Assembly: GCF_958295425.1 (NCBI RefSeq)
Contig: NC_081141.1
Location: 16,760,680-16,824,679, forward strand
Direction of reading: 5' to 3'
From: Solea solea
Taxonomy: Eukaryota; Chordata; Actinopteri; Pleuronectiformes; Soleidae
DNA: 64,000 nt
The position numbers were made by a program, and so were the translations under genes. The notes beneath the pieces were generated by a model. It did not search any database and was not told the DNA's origin. It saw nothing but the letters and a program-made list of their open reading frames with translations. Below, piece by piece: positions 26,596 through 39,420 of this stretch (its first letter is position 1; each line of letters opens with the position of its first letter).

Positions 26596-28359
26596 GGTTT
26601 ATATTTATACTATATCAAGTAAAGCAAAGCTAATACATTATATCTACTGTACCTTCAAACGCCCCCTGGACGTAAATATCTCCATGATCATGTCTCTTTC
26701 GAGTGGAGTTGGGAGTGGGAAAAACAAGCGAACTATTCCAGACACACTCGTTTCCCCCTCAAGCAAAATCAAGAAGCAACGTGCTGTCTGTCTCGCGCAG
26801 GTGAGTCATGTACCTGTTATAGGTTCCTGTTTATTCCCTTTCAGAGATAACACATTCCATTTCGTTCACAGATCTGTCACATTCGACGCAGTCTGTTCTC
26901 TGTGCTCGCACAAATGTATCCTGTGGCACATTCATGTCAGTCTGGTGCATTTCCCCTCTCTTCACCAACATAAGCAAGTGTTTAGAAATGAGTGTTTTTA
27001 CTAGCAGCAGCCTTGTACGAGATACACGAGGGCTTAACTAAGTGGTGGGTTGTGCTTGAACAAATACTGAATGTGTGTGAAAAGAGACATTTCATAATTA
27101 AGCATAAACATGCGTGTCTTAGTTGTCAGTCCATGAGTGATCCATGTATTTTCTTCAACCTATTATTGCAGCTATGCTTAAAAAAAGATTTCTTTTTTTT
27201 GTTTTAAAAGTGTGGAGCAAACCAAAAGTACAGCTTGAACATGCTTTTCTTTGCTTATTGCAGCACGAGGACAATTGTTGGCCTGAATCTGTACAAATAT
27301 TTGCTTGGAGACTGATGGTTTTGCCCCACATTTTGTCCCCAAGAGGCTATAACAAAAAAAAAAAGGAAAACAAGCAAACAGACCAGCTAACCAGCACACA
27401 CATAGAGCCTCAGCCTGAAACAGGGTATATAAAGATCTTTTATTGAGATTGTTGCACTTTACTGACACTTTGTCAGCGCATGAAAAGTAATCCCTGGTCA
27501 TTGGTGTCCCACTTTCTTGCATTTACACGTCAGTATATGTAGACATGTGTGACATAGCCTTTGAAGTGTGCGTGTAGCGTGTGCATTATTGTCTACGTTA
27601 TAGGGGGGGATATTTGAAGATAAGGTGGACTTTGATCCATAAACACGAAGCGTAACACCAAAGCCTTTTAAAGAAAGAGAACACAGAGCACTGTCACAAT
27701 AGCCACGAAAATCTGAAAATTGATTGTGAAGCACTTAACTGAGCACGAAAAGATAAAAAAAACATCTAATTCATGGTAAATTAAATACGCTGTATGTACA
27801 CACAGTATGTACAGCGTCATGCTTTGGTTAATAAGATAAAAACAGCAGCTCACTGTGTGAACAAGAGAGGGGATTTTTCTGCACATGTCGCAGCTGCAGC
27901 AGCACAGGCCATTTTCACAGGTCCAGGCCTTTAAGAGTGTTTTTAAAAAGGTAAGGTAAGAAAGTAGCAAATCTAAAACCCTACAGAATAAATGCATGCA
28001 CTATGGCTGCTGTGCGGCATTGGGTATGCTCTTCCTCACTCTCCGTCTCTCTCATGCTGTCCTGCGAGATTGAGCACATGAGGGAAGCGGTTACATGTAA
28101 CAATGGAGCAGTGTTAGCCTGTGCAGATGCCATGTGACAGTTCAGATTTCCTCGCTGTGCCTCTATATGTGACCAAGCACAGGCGGAGGCGGAGGAGGAG
28201 GAGGAGCACCATGCCAAACAGATAACATGAAGCATCCTCGTGCTCCCATATAACGTTACACAACCAATGCATCACACGTTTAAATGCTGCAAAAAACAAG
28301 CAAAAAAAAAAACCCTGTGTGTTCTGCAGTAACGTTTGAGGCCATCTGAGCTGAGGAAC

Positions 28360-28440
28360 CCGTGCTCTTTATCTCAGCAGTCGGTTAATTGCATTCACCT
28401 GCAATCCCAGGTGAAAATCATCAGTGCATGATTAGACAGC
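28360..28440. promoter_or_regulatory. Candidate regulatory element with inverted E-box pair
   Basis: TTCACCTG (28394-28401) and CAGGTGAA (28408-28415) are perfect inverted arms with a 6-bp spacer, each containing the CACCTG E-box used by ZEB/Snail/E-protein factors. A TTAATTG site lies immediately before and an ATGATTAGA site shortly after. The segment is free of simple repeats. Confidence 0.35.
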
Positions 28441-29107
28441 CAGAATGCAACACAGGCCACACAAAGCAGGGTTTAAGAATCTGCACACAACCTTAGGTAA
28501 CCTGGGCTCTTGCATATGAATACCATTATGTGTCCTTATGTGTACACATACAGCAGGCCAAGTACAAGTGTTTTCTATAATCTGAACAGTGTCATGATTT
28601 TTATTACGTCACGTGCAACATGTCTCTACCGTGACTTTAAAATGTAGAAGCACATGTTTAAAATGTGCTTCGAACGTGAACACAAGATTTTTTTTCGCAA
28701 TTTAGCTTGTCCCAGATACACATTATGGGGATTTGATCAGAGTTTATTTGTTCTTTTCTGCGTACCACATTAGTTGTTATCTATCCAGGACAAATATTAG
28801 TTTGCTCCTGAGCTGTGTGTGTGTGTGTGATAACTCAAATAAATGAACTTGTATGTACCATCTGTGTCTCTTGGGTCTTCTGCTCCATGTAAGATCAAAA
28901 AACGGTGAGACATGTTATTGGTCCATGGTGCAAGTTCCTAACCCTGACATCACCAGATCCATTTGCACTTGTTAATCAGTTTGCAAACTGCTGATTTGAA
29001 GCCTCAAGTTGAGTGTTTTGGCCAGTGCTGTGTTGTGAAGACTGGTGGGGTTGGCTGTCTATTTAATTGTAAATGGAATCATTACACATTAAGTAAAATT
29101 GGACACT

Positions 29108-29153
29108 GTCAGGTGGAGGATAAAGCGGTAGAAGATGGATGGATGGATGGAAT
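29108..29153 (+). repeat. Short dispersed repeat, 'AGCGGTAGAAGATGG' family, copy 3 (tail only)
   Basis: GGTGGAGGATAAAGCGGTAGAAGATGGATGG(ATGG): only the 3' end of the family remains. Confidence 0.65.
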
Positions 29154-29596
29154 AACTACAAAACAGACATCATGCTGTTTTGAAGAAGCCCTGAATCCAG
29201 TGAGTGAGACCATAAACTCATAAAGGAAAACGTTTACTGATGTTACAGATCAAGAGAGGACTAAGTTTGCTTTTTTTCATGTTTCAGGTTTAACGCAATC
29301 CCATCGAGAGACAACGCCCATTTTTGTTTGTGATCATGAGCTCACTAATTGGTCTGGTTTTGAGAGTAGGATTCATATCCATGAGTAACGCTGGGCTTGC
29401 TGTGAAGACACTGCATGTGACAGCAATGACTGCACGGCGTACTTTAAATGCCTTTGTGACTGTTCAAAGTGCTTTTTGTGACAATGCTGTGGTCGGCATC
29501 TGGTAAGATTTAGAAACGAATGATTGATTTAGGGAAAACTTCATAGTTTCAATTGCGTCCTTTTTTTGTGGCCACAGCTGAAGTTCAACACTCACA

Positions 29597-30020
29597 GTAC
29601 GTTGACATACACAGTTTAACCGAGATAAGGTCGTACTCCGGCCAAGACAGGCAATCGGACAACGTGCCGTGGAGGAGAAAATCGATGTATTGGCCGTGTA
29701 CGTCTGACTCCACCTCCGTAGGGGGCGCTGTATCTCTCTATAAGCTATTGAATCAGTTTCCTGTCGACTTTTGCGTCACAGAAAAACAAACGGTGAACGG
29801 CGAGGTGGACAGTGAGATGGGTCATGCTGTGGTTCTGTATCTTCCTTAACTGCTATGTTGTTTCTTCGTCAGTTCAGTGCTGCAGTTTGTAAGTTGTCTC
29901 CTTCTACTTTTGGGTCAAAAACCAGGGAGGAATGCATGTATAACACAGGAATACATGCGTATACATGCAGGATTAATTGGACTGTGAATCATGTTAGTCT
30001 GACTAGGACTAGGACTACAG
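29597..30020 (+). mobile_element. Non-autonomous DNA-type element, TAGTCCGACTA family, copy A
   Basis: Shares an ordered series of blocks with 49786-50265: CACAGTTTAA, AAGACAGGCAA, GGAGGAGAAA, CGTGTACGTCTG, a GGCGC(T/C)GTAT block, GCTGTGGTTCTGTAT and a terminal TTAGTC(T/C)GA. The divergence shows an old insertion. Its class (MITE-like) is inferred from size, lack of coding capacity and repeated palindromic ends. Confidence 0.6.
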
Positions 30021-33000
30021 CAAAGTGAACGATAAATCAAAGTGTAGTTTATATGTGTCTCTATAGATTTTCCCCAGGTTTTTTTTCATATGATACAAAA
30101 CCTACGCGTGTGAGCTGTTGTTTATAACTTTTTGTCTAAGAGACTATCCTCAAACAAGCATTTGTTCTTCCAGATAACGCTGAGGAGAATAATATCCAAT
30201 GCAGGAGTGAAACATGGGCAAGGAAACGTGACATCCTTTTCTTTTGGCAGTATCTGTAATCTCCCTGAAGCAGAGATACTGTAGAACAGTACAAGAGTCA
30301 CACGTCCAACGTCTCCTTACATAAACCTTCATAGCTCGTCATCACCACGTACCAATCAGCCATTATCTCATAACCACAAGTTGTAGACAACGGTCTTGTT
30401 TTTTGTGGAAAAACAAAAAAAAATGGCCCCGGAACTCACAGTCAGTACAGACGCTCAGTCTGTGAGGAGAGGAGATTAAGCTGCGTGTGTGTGTGTAGTA
30501 GTATTGTGTTCATATCTGATTGAGTGAATAACTCATGTGTTTGGTATGTTATTGACAGAACAACTCAACCTAAATAAAAGGAAATGTTATCGTATTATAA
30601 TGTGACGACATATGGAACCTGTCCAAGTCAGCTTCTCCTTTTAGGGTTTGCAATAACGGTGTATCTGCCTCCATATTGCTTGGGGCTGGGTAAATGTATA
30701 TAATAACACACATATATATATATATACATCCATATTGCAGGGGAGTTTTACCAAATGAATGTGATATTATGAAGTGCAAACATTACAGTGTCGTTATCAG
30801 TATTTCTGTCTCGCTGAAGAGCAACTTATTGGGTTCATAGGGGTCAGACAAGGCTCCTCCTGTCCCTGACAGTCAAACTTTACTCACTAGGAGGCCTTTG
30901 GAGGGGGTTAACAATTCCTGCGTTTTGCTGCACATCTATCACCAACTGTACAAAACCCAGCAGAAACCAGATCCTTTTACAGGCAGCTGTCGCGTGCAGC
31001 TGGTAACCCGAGACTGGGCTCTCCAAGAGGCTTTTAATTCCACACATGTGGCACTACCTGTCCAGCGTGGATCTGGTGATTTTATGCGCGTGGGGCAGCT
31101 GCTGTGTCTTGTAAGACTTGATAAGCAAGGAAAAGAAGAAGAAGAAGGAAGAAGAAAAAAAAAAAAGCCCCCTTCAGATCTTAAAGCTCCATTCATAGCT
31201 CCTCCCCCACTCAGTTGCCCCTCTATCCATTTTTGGTGCTAAGCCACATGTGTCTAGATATGTCAGGAAAAGTGAGAACGAGTCAAGTGGAAATCTGTCA
31301 CCCTGTGTCTGTATTTATGAAACTTAACCGCTGACTGTTGCGTCACAGTAGGTTCTCTGGAGACTCCGCACAGAGGGCTCAGCGAATTGATGGATTATCG
31401 CAAGAGCAGGGATGCGAATGATGTAAAGCTGTAAGAAGAATACACTGTTAAACGTGACTATTGGATTATCCGCACTACTGTATATCTACAGGTTTTATTT
31501 GCTCTGCGCATTCACTGAGATCCCCTGCTATTCTATCATCTCGCGGTGCCAGACTCACAGCAGAGACACACTCGCAGCAATGATTCAAAGTTGTGTGCTA
31601 AGGTTTCCTGGAAAGAGCTTCTCTTCTTGTGCAGCCGGCATAAAAATCTGTTGTGAATACCCTGGGGTATTTTCTCTCTAAGCGTCTCAAAAGTGGTTTC
31701 TTCAAAGGGAAAGCGAGGAGAGTTATGAGAGAAGAAGTTGGACCTTTTAGGGTTGCAAAAGAACTCGGTTGCAACTACCAGTGAAAAAACAAAACAAAAA
31801 CCCCCCACTAAAAAACAACGGCACTTAATAGGTTTTCATTTTGCAAGAACATCTTGTTTCTTTTTCTTCTTCCTGCGCTGCAGAGGTGACAGACAGGCTG
31901 AACTACTGGGAAAGTAACAGACACTGAGTACTACTAAGAAAGTAACCTTACCCTTATTGGGTCACTCCAGGGCAGAGAATTTGCCTCTGTTTACAGCAAC
32001 GAGCACAACTCTGCTGCACTGGAGAGGTTTTCACAGGGCATATTTAAGTTCTGCTGTGGAGGATTTGCGGAGACTGTTTTAGTTACTATAGAAGCACTGG
32101 GGAGTTTTGACTTGCAACCTTGTTTTCTCAGAAGCTTACTCACTCTGCAGCTGGTTGTAGACTTCAGTGTATGTACTCAGCTGGACCCTGTCCTCATTTC
32201 TCCTCAGCCCAGTTTACGGCCTGCTCTGGCGGCCACTTCAAACAAGCCCGCTAACCACTGAGGAGGTAAACGCAGGTGACTGAGAAAAAGGATGTGTTGG
32301 ATGATTTGCGATGTTTGATGCGGTTCTTCCTCACTTGGCCTTCACTCTGTGCAAGGCCATGGTCATACATGTGTGCTTACACAGTAGAAACAGGGTTGAA
32401 GGGATGCAGCTAATAAGGCCTTGCACTATTCAACTTCCTTTTATTGAAAGCACTCATTCAAAATAAATGGACAGACATTGCTGCCTTCAAGCCTGACCTT
32501 CACTCATTTTATCAGGTCATTTTTATTGTAAGTACATCTGTTTGGATTCACTTTATTTATTTAGTCATTAAATTGCATTTGTATGTCTTGTATTGTACAT
32601 AGACCAGACTGAAGGATGTGGGGCCATCTGCCTAGACAGGTTGGGGTGAAAGGAAAAATGGGATCTGGATCCTGCAGCCTGCGAGATGAGGACACTAGGG
32701 AAAGACACTTTTAAGACAGATGCATCCTGTTACAAACTGACTACACAGACATGAAAGACATGACGTACATAATAAAAATAAATAAAAAACATTGTAATAT
32801 TAAGTTTAAAAGGGTGAGATAAAAGTGTTTCCAGGCTCCACTAAACAAGACTTAAAAACATAACTGAACTACTGGACTAATACTAGAAATAAAACATGGC
32901 AGGCCAACAAAGCCACAACTATAGATCTGTAATATATACCTAACATTTCAACCATTGTAAAGTCTTTTCCCCATGATAAATAAAAATCAGAATTTGGATT

Positions 33001-33222
33001 ATTCAGACATAATAATGACGATGACCATGGCGAGAAATTCTCAACAACAGACAAAAACAGTCAAATCAGACTCCATGTGTATCTGTACATGTGTCCATGA
33101 TATTCCGTCGCGCGTGACATTCTCGACTTGTTGCCTGGCATATTCAACTTCCCAAAAGTCACAAAATAATCCAATCAATAGAGGTCAATGCATCATTTTT
33201 TTATTTTTTATTTTTTTTCCCT

Positions 33223-33520
33223 TTAGTCATCCATCTCATCTGTAGGATTCGCCTCGCTTTGCTTCTCCATTCTTTTCACGTGCTCGAGGGTTGTGGAGAC
33301 GTCGGAGCGCAGCCCAACCATGACTCTCTTTGTTATTGCGCTTGCCACCTTCATATCGATCAATTCCTTGGTCATCTCACTGCCGATCTTTCTCAGTTCC
33401 CGGTATTGCAGGAACATTCCCCATCCCAGGGAGAGCATTCCAATCGTCATGAATGTGAATATGTGTAGTACTCCGAACTGAAGTTTTACTGAATAACTGG
33501 AGGCCTCACTGTCATAGATT
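33223..33520 (-). CDS. Unrecognised small membrane-type open frame, possible retrocopy or novel small gene
   Basis: I do not recognise this protein. From the ATG at 33450 it encodes 75 residues, and the frame is open upstream to about 33520 without another ATG. A hydrophobic stretch (VLHIFTFMTIGMLSLGWGMF in the extended frame) is followed by a charged, helix-like segment and an acidic end (EMDD). Composition is more balanced than the surrounding AT-rich DNA. Directly after the stop the minus strand reads an A-rich run with two AATAAA-type hexamers (33193-33216), like the tail of a processed transcript. No clear splice acceptor with a pyrimidine tract is seen upstream. A second ATG (at about 33506) opens the adjacent frame and reads nine codons before a stop, so a small indel may have separated the true start from the body. 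It could be a retrocopy, a last exon, or chance. Confidence 0.35.
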
Positions 33521-33744
33521 CATTATACCCTTAGGTATGTTTGTGGTCGTGACGTCATGTTTCTACAGCAGAGTGAATGGACAAAGCAGCCAAAGTGTGC
33601 ATGAAGAAGAAAAGCATTCATTCTGGTATGTAAAAGACGCCATAGTTCCTTAAGCCCTTTGGGAAAGGAAGGGGTGAGTGGACGAGTCATTTATTTCTTG
33701 CAATCTACAGTCTCACCATCATCACTAATTCTTACACACAGGAC

Positions 33745-33842
33745 CTGAAGCGCCTTTCACCCTACGTTAGCTGGGATTTGCCCCAGTTCCCCTTGTGACC
33801 CTCATGTGGAGGATAAAGCGGTAGGAAATAAATGAATGAACA
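33745..33842 (+). repeat. Short dispersed repeat, 'AGCGGTAGAAGATGG' family, copy 4
   Basis: Reads TTAGCTGGGATTTGCCCCAG, then GTGACCCTCATGTGGAGGATAAAGCGGTAGGAAATAAATGAATGAA. It lies about 230 bp from the small minus-strand open frame at 33223-33520. Confidence 0.65.
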
Positions 33843-34924
33843 ACTAACTCCCAACATTCACCTTAGTTGTTCCTTTCTCTCAAGTGGTGCTTGGCTGCTG
33901 CAGCTCCTTCCCTGCCTTTTGGCACAGCTGGCCAGTAGAGGAGAACAGGATGTAGGTAAGTTCAGCTCTGCTGACAAAAGGGGATATGTGGCTCGCATTA
34001 GAGGGAGTTCGAGTTCAACATGTTGACTGCTGATGATCACATCAAAGTGAGTTGCATTCGCCAGAGCTATAAAAATCCCACTTCAGTCATCTGTCTGGTT
34101 TTCATGTGTTTATACTTGGGGCGTTAAGTGTTTTAGATTCAGGCTGATGAATCTGGACTAAACAAAATACCATGAACAAATATTTAGTGTCTGCTGCAAT
34201 GAGGTCCACCAACACTGCCTCAAGATTTTTTTTTTTTTTGCTTTGTGCAGAGAAAGGGTTTTTAGGTTTAAGTTAAAGTTTATACCCTTAAAGTGATTAA
34301 TCCTCTGGTGAATGTATCATTTGATAACAGATTACGCTCTTTCCCTTCCAAAGCTCAAATGCATCACCTAATCTATATCCACAAGTGATTCACTAGCACT
34401 GTATGCTATACTGGTTTGGACTGAGATGACACCGGATTGCTGGAGTTATTTTAACTCACTCATCTCTTTAACAAAGACCGAATTGCTGACATATGATCAA
34501 AGGGGTTGTTCAATTTAAGATCTTTTTTTTTTTTCCTCCCTGTCTTTCAAACTTCAAAGCCCTGAAACATCTTACACTCTTCTGCTTAACAAAGAAAGAA
34601 AGAAAATCGCGGGGAGGGGGGGGGGGGAGAAGAAAAAAAAAAGCACTTGCTGTGTGGTTGCTCCCAGCAGCTGGCAGAATGGTGAAAGCTGCAAACATGA
34701 ACACATAATTATACCTGCACTGTCAAACAAAGCAGAGACTTTTCAGCCTGTCTGCTTCCCCCTTGTCTTTCTATCTGCTATTTCTCTTTGCCTTTCTCTC
34801 GCTCTTCCGCAGGTCCTTCTAGTTTCTAAAGGTGACATCATGGTGAGTCAGCATGGACTTTCCAGCCTCCTCTCTGATCTCTCTGCAACTCACCTCACGC
34901 TGCCGTTCCTGGCATCTGCTGTCA

Positions 34925-34949
34925 ACACACACACACACACACACACACA
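34925..34949 (+). repeat. (CA)n microsatellite
   Basis: Uninterrupted CA run, 150 bp from the poly-C tract. Confidence 0.95.
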
Positions 34950-35098
34950 TTCACAGTATTCAGTCCCTTCTCCGTTTTCTGTGAAAGCCCAAATTTCACA
35001 CAGGTATTTAACATCTCACCTTTGCTTCAAATCTTTGACTTGGACTTTTTTTTCCCTGAAGCAGGTTATGAACCCGTCTAAAGGGCAAAGACCGCTGG

Positions 35099-35100
<2 letters not shown>

Positions 35101-35129
<29 letters not shown>
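35101..35129 (+). repeat. Homopolymer C tract, 29 bp
   Basis: An uninterrupted run of 29 C. It explains the proline run and the opposite-strand glycine run in the long open frames across this place. Confidence 0.95.
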
Positions 35130-36479
35130 AGGCTTGTGGATTAGAGTGCCTCGTGGACAGCGTCATGTCACAAAGGAGTGCGATCTGATCTTTCACCCTC
35201 TCTTTGCTCTGTCTCAGTTTCCACCATGAGGCTCGGAACCGGCGTGGACAGGTTGAGTGTACTGTTACTTGGGTGTGAGAGGGTGCCGTTGCAGAGGCCA
35301 GTTTCACACCACGAGCCGAAGCTTACCTGAGAAATACTGAGCGTTTCTTAGATATGGCAGAGAAAAGAAAACGTTTCGCACCCCGAGCTCCTATAAGCCA
35401 TCTTTCGGGCCTAACGTGAACGTGTTAAATCCCCCATGTGCATGTCCATACTGCACATGTAAACACACTAATGTAATGTAAAGGTGGTGAAAAAGATGTT
35501 AAACCAGCAGATTAATCAAATAGGGTTTTTTTTTTTTTATCATATTATGTGGACTCACAGAGTACCCGTTTTACTTAGTGTATATAATACGTAGCACTGC
35601 TTTGAATTTACCACAGGGCCACAGTATATGCAAAGCCGACTGCTTCCCTGTGTTTGCACCAAACATTCATATAACAATGACGCACACGCGTACACAAAGA
35701 AACATGCACCTGTCTTTGCTGGGGCAATCTTAATCTCAAGAGTTGTATAATGAGATTTGACTGTTGCCTCAAGCCGCTGCAGACTTTCTTGCGTGTCAAC
35801 GCTGTGTTCGTGTGGAAGTGTGTCTGTGTCGGTGTCTGTGCTCTCCTCCTTGTGTGATGCAAAAGAGAAAAGAAAACAAACAGCTGCGCAAATACGAATC
35901 ATCTCTCTGCGTTTAAGGTATAACGTAAGCAACTGAAGCACGGTGGCATTTCAGGTCAGGAGGGCAATTATAGCTGTAGATGTTTGTGAACTGTGGGAGT
36001 GTTTAATATTTGCCGATAGGATTTTTCAGGATTTGTTGTCGAGCGTGCCGACAGTTATAGTACGTAACGTTGCAAATGGCGAGTGCTCCGATGTTTTTGT
36101 GCAAGGAAATAAAGAAAAGAAATGTATGAAAGAATCTATTTTGTGTTCAGTGCTTAATTCAAGTGGTTCCTAAAGCGACGTAATTGCTGCCTGAAGCTGC
36201 TGCAGAACCTCTTGCGTGCCAGTTGTGTGTTTGTGTGGAAGTGTCTGCTCTTTGTTTGTCTGCTCCGCCCTATGTAACGCCACGAAACAACTGAACAATT
36301 TAAAAACATTTTTCGTGAGCAATTAAACCCCAGTGGCGTCTCAGGTGAAGACGCCAGCTATAAATAGATGCTGATGAACTGACGGGGAGATGTATAGGTT
36401 TTGTTGACTTGATTCTTCAAGACACGCTCATTCATTTTCACTTGTATTTCAGACACATAAGAAAGCACAACAATAAAGA

Positions 36480-36845
36480 ATAAGAATAACGAGTTTGGTC
36501 AAGTCGCCAAGATGGACGCCAAATTCAAAATGGCTCACTTCCTGTTGGGTTGGGGCCGTGGGTCTGATTTACTTTGTTGTTCGTCTTGGGCTATTACAAG
36601 TTCCCACCAAGTTTTGTGAAATTCGGTGCAACTTAATCTTGGCGCGCTCCATACACATTTCACCTCAGGGGGTGCTATAGAGCCCTGGTGCAACGCACGG
36701 GTCTGAGCCCTATGCCAGTATTGCGTCTTTGCCAGACCTGACCTCTGTGCAAAGTTTCAAGAGATTTTACTCACGTTTACCCCCTCAAAAATGACCGGAA
36801 ATCGACCCCTGCCATTTGTGCTCGAGCCTTAAAGGAAAACCGAGT
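36480..36845 (+). repeat. Probable fish interspersed repeat
   Basis: Contains CACCAAGTTTTGTGAAATTCGGTGCAACTTAA and TTTCACCTCAGGGGGTGCTATAGAGCC, phrases that I associate with high-copy fish repeats. The element class is unknown to me. Confidence 0.45.
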
Positions 36846-38699
36846 TTGTATTACTAGAATAGGGCTAGTATTTTTGAAAAATTGTGCTTCCCAACCTCAG
36901 TTTCCCCTGAGTCGAGAAATCTCTTCATTCTTTTCTTTATTACGTTCTCACCACGTCCGTTATGGTCCTGTTAGCGTAACTGTTAGCAAAGATGGCGGAC
37001 ACTGTTTACATTCTGGGAATGAGGTCCCGTCCCCCTACGAGTGGGTCTAAAAAGTGCGGAATTAGCGTTGCAGTTTTCACTGGTGGGCACGTAACAAAAG
37101 AAAAAGAATGGAGATATTTCTCGACTTCTTTAATAATAACAACATTTGAAAACACAAGTCAACTACTTGGTCTGAAAAAGAGTAGGAGTAAGACTAGCGA
37201 TCAAGTGTGCACACAAGTCATAGCGTCATAATATGAAAAAACCTGCATGGAAAATGTCTATTGTGCTCAAATGTTCACTAACGCTTCAGCACACCCGTAA
37301 ACCACATAGTCCACGCATGGAAAGTGCATCACCTGCCATGAGCTCACGAATTACGTCCTCACAATGTTCAGCGCTTGAATCACAAAGATTAGATTCACGT
37401 ACACAAAGAGATGATGGATTGATGACTGCACTGAAAAGGTGGGACACAGGAAAAACAGGTTCTCCCTCCAACTGCAGCTATACCCACCCCAGCCGCAGTA
37501 AATACAAGGCTGTGGTCTCGGTCAGCTTGTCTGCTCAAATCAGGAGGAGGGAAGCAACTGCAAAAAGTTAGACGGATGACGGGTCGGCAGCGAGAGACAG
37601 AGAGGGAGAGAGGGAGAGCTTCAACAGGTAGATGCAGGTTTCCAGATAGTGAGGTAGACAGATCGTTATCAGCCGTGCAGCAACATGCAGTGTTGTCGGT
37701 GCAAACATCGAAGATAAGGAAGTATCACGACAAAGATATTCACACACACACACATGCGAGACTCCGCATCCATATGTGTGTGTTTACACATTAACAGCAA
37801 AAAGTGTGGCCTTTATTTGGCTCGGACAGGTGTGTGTGTGTGTGTGTGTGTGTATATTGCAGTGTTTTTCCTCATCCAATCTGTCATGTGTGTAACTAAT
37901 TGTAGTAGAAACAGAGAGTGAAGTGTGCCCAAGTTCCTCTGTGTTAAAGGTCACAAATTCTTCAGTCATCCAACGGTAAATATGGGGGATCGCATGTGGC
38001 CGTCATGGAAATTTACTTGTAGGGCAAAGTTTTATCAAAGCTTAATACCTCTGTAATTATCCAACATTTAGTATTGTCACGATTGTTCTTGTTGGTGGTT
38101 CTGTTTGTTTCAGCACAAAGAAAAAATTAATTTTACAAATACGATACTGCTTTGTTTTTTCAATTGCTAACAAGCATTGGTCCAAACTGAAGTCACAACT
38201 CTTCAACAAACGTCCACGTGGAACAAACTATGAATCACTATTCAGTGCTTTTGAATAAAATGCATTCAGTGACCACAGTTACCAAAATTCATGACCTCTT
38301 CTCAGAGTCCACGACGCTTGCAACACAAGTTGGGTTTTCAATTCCCCCGAGAAATGCACAAAACCTAAATATTGTAATATAAATTGGTAAAGGAAGCACG
38401 TAAAAATCGATAAACCTGACCCCTGGAAAGTTGCTGCCTTCGTCTTCTGTTGAAAACAATCACAGCAAGAGCAGAAGTAGTAGCAGTAATCGAGATCACC
38501 GTTCCAAAACCATGGAAAGGCAAGTGCTTTCGGACATCTCAAAGACTTTGTGAGAAAAATGGGACGTCGTGAGACCAGACGTTACGATAATAATGGCTAA
38601 TACGCAAAAAAAAAACCCAATGAAACAATGGAAACAAAGATTCCTAAAGATCAACGTTGCACTAAAAACCTGCTGTGTTTCCTTAGCATTACCTGCAGA

Positions 38700-38870
38700 G
38701 CCGGACAGTAACGGAGTACATTTACTTGAGTACAGTACTTAAGTACAATTATGAGGGATCTGTACTTTACTCAAGTACATTTGAGAGGCAAATATTGTAC
38801 TCTTTACTCCGCTACATTTCTATCCATAACCGCGAGTACCCGTTACTTCTTCTAAAAAAAGAAAAAAGAA
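38700..38870 (+). repeat. Fish interspersed repeat of the 'tacttgagtac' type
   Basis: Reads AGTAACGGAGTACATTTACTTGAGTACAGTACTTAAGTACAATT, then CTGTACTTTACTCAAGTAC and CTACATTTC. This is a familiar high-copy repeat phrase in teleosts, with internally repeated TACTTxAGTAC palindromes. Confidence 0.7.
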
Positions 38871-39420
38871 AACCAGTTTTGGTCTCCAATTATTCCAAAG
38901 TAAAAAATAACAACGATAATTCTCTAATATGTATTCTATCATAATGACACATTAAATGGTATTCACATGATGCAGGTATCTGTGTGTGTGTTGATTTCAG
39001 GTACCTACTGTATTACAGCAGGAATAAAGCCTTGTGTCTGACCCCAGTCATCACATTCTATTTCGACTGACTGACTGACTCACTGGAAGACTCTCGTAAC
39101 TGCTCAGACACCCCAGATGCTGATGCTGCTGTTAGTATAACACTGACTGAACACATTCTTCCTCTGAATGAAACATTATTCTGAAGCCACGTGGAATCAC
39201 ATGTGACACGTTTTCAAAATTGAGAATTAAAAAAAAAAGAAGAAGAATATTCTCTGTTTGCTAGGGTTAGGGTTGTTATGTTTTGAGACAAATTGATTTT
39301 CTTTGTCATGGCCGTGACGATGTGTGCACTAAACAAAAAGCAGACAATGGCTCCATAATTGAATCAACCCTCGCTGAAATTTCTGGGGCATCCCTCTCCC
39401 TAATTAAACCCCGCTCGTTA

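Larger units (their letters stand above)
20226..29596. other. Non-coding region; no gene supported
   Basis: Apart from the listed repeats it has a GCGTCCACACGAATATGTTTTCACTTGAAAAC phrase (about 23345-23380) resembling a fish repeat end, CA runs at 22.54 and 25.06 kb and GGAGGAGGAGG at about 28187-28205. Open frames here show no family features. Confidence 0.55.
30021..36479. other. Mostly non-coding region; one candidate small open frame at 33.2-33.5 kb
   Basis: Contains an (AT)n near 30710-30726, a GAAGAA run near 31135-31165, the fourth short repeat copy, a (CA)n and the poly-C tract. The 191-codon plus-strand frame at 34654-35229 is built from the CA and C runs and is not a gene. Confidence 0.55.

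Noticed and set aside
34654..35229. Longest plus-strand open frame (191 codons)
   Set aside because: Held open by a (CA)n run and the 29-base C tract (His-Thr and Pro runs); no domain and no splice logic.
39260..39276. Interstitial telomere-like TTAGGG
   Set aside because: Only about two units; expected by chance.
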